Assembly: GCA_012514835.1 (NCBI GenBank)
Contig: JAAYZM010000095.1
Location: 1-12,298 of the forward strand
Origin: Actinomycetales bacterium
GTDB taxonomy: Bacteria; Actinomycetota; Actinomycetes; Actinomycetales; Cellulomonadaceae
Direction: 5' to 3'
Length of the DNA stretch: 12,298 bases
In this document: in pieces, positions 12,091 to 12,298 of the stretch
Layout: the number at the start of each line of letters is the position of its first letter
How positions within the stretch are numbered: the first letter of the stretch is position 1
The notes under the pieces: model-generated
Database searches by the model: none
Told to the model about the DNA's origin: nothing
The model's input: the letters and a program-made list of their open reading frames with translations, nothing else
Position numbers and translations under genes: made by a program

Positions 12091-12113
12091 GCAGTGAAGG
12101 AAGGTGACCACCG

Positions 12114-12298
12114 GTGAGCACGCAGACCGAGTTCGAACGCCCGGCGCGGACCGGTGAGCCGATCCTGAAGGTCGAGGGCCTCGGCGTCGACTTCTGGGTC
12201 GACGGCGAGTGGTACCCGGCCGCGATCGATGTCTCCTACGAGGTGCACCCCGGCGAGGTCGTCGCGATCGTCGGCGAGTCCGGCTCGGGCAAGACGCA
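12114..12298 (+). CDS. ABC transporter ATP-binding protein, DppD/OppD type, 3'-truncated by window edge
   Basis: The first 61 codons are present. After a short leader peptide the nucleotide-binding domain begins at ILKVEGLGVDFWVDGEWYPA (17-36), continues with VHPGEVVAIVG and reaches the Walker A motif GESGSGKT (53-60) just before the window ends. The GVDF...DGEWYPAAIDVSYEV opening is typical of OppD/DppD ATPases. The start is GTG, preceded at six bases by GGTGA within AAGGAAGGTGA. It would power the binding-protein/permease system encoded upstream. Only 35 bases separate it from the divergent PH-domain gene, and no promoter is visible for it in that gap. Confidence 0.9.
   Translation, partial: MSTQTEFERPARTGEPILKVEGLGVDFWVDGEWYPAAIDVSYEVHPGEVVAIVGESGSGKT

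Overview
The window is very GC-rich, uses GTG and TTG starts freely, and carries gene types common in actinomycetes: bPH_6-type PH protein, TIGR01777 epimerase, DUF2975/XRE pair and an oligopeptide ABC transporter. The best guess is a high-GC actinobacterium of the Micrococcales (Cellulomonas / Cellulosimicrobium / Oerskovia-like). The genus is inferred, not shown.

Left part (1-3918). The window opens inside a collagen-like Gly-X-Y protein (3-503, truncated by the window edge), closed by a hairpin. Then come a NAD(P)-dependent epimerase-family gene (588-1550), a convergent two-gene operon on the minus strand encoding a four-helix DUF2975 membrane protein and a 76-aa XRE repressor (2287-1581), a divergent stand-alone CBS-pair protein (2454-2972) and an SDR oxidoreductase (2982-3803). 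The DUF2975/XRE operon has the clearest regulatory region in the window: a TTGACA/GATTAT promoter whose -10 lies inside a 13-bp inverted repeat, with a second copy of the same motif 21 bp away next to the ribosome binding site.

Middle (3919-6885). A VanY/M15-type peptidase that looks like a phage endolysin sits alone among housekeeping genes. It converges on a DeaD-type DEAD-box RNA helicase, and the two genes share the four bases CTAG as both stop codons. A 490-base divergent spacer without a credible gene follows. It holds hairpins on the helicase side and a candidate promoter on the transporter side.

Right part (6886-12298). This is a peptide-type (family 5 substrate-binding) ABC importer: a lipoprotein binding protein, an unusually long DppB-type permease (511 aa, about 150 residues longer than usual), a DppC-type permease and the start of a DppD-type ATPase cut by the window edge. 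A strong GC hairpin separates the binding protein from the permeases. A PH-domain membrane protein gene lies on the opposite strand between permease and ATPase, so the transporter operon is interrupted by an antiparallel gene.

I see no CRISPR array, transposase, integrase, tRNA or rRNA. The items most worth checking are the autoregulatory operator layout, a tight cluster of rare ATA/CTA codons inside the extra segment of the long permease, the orphan endolysin, and the interrupted transporter operon.
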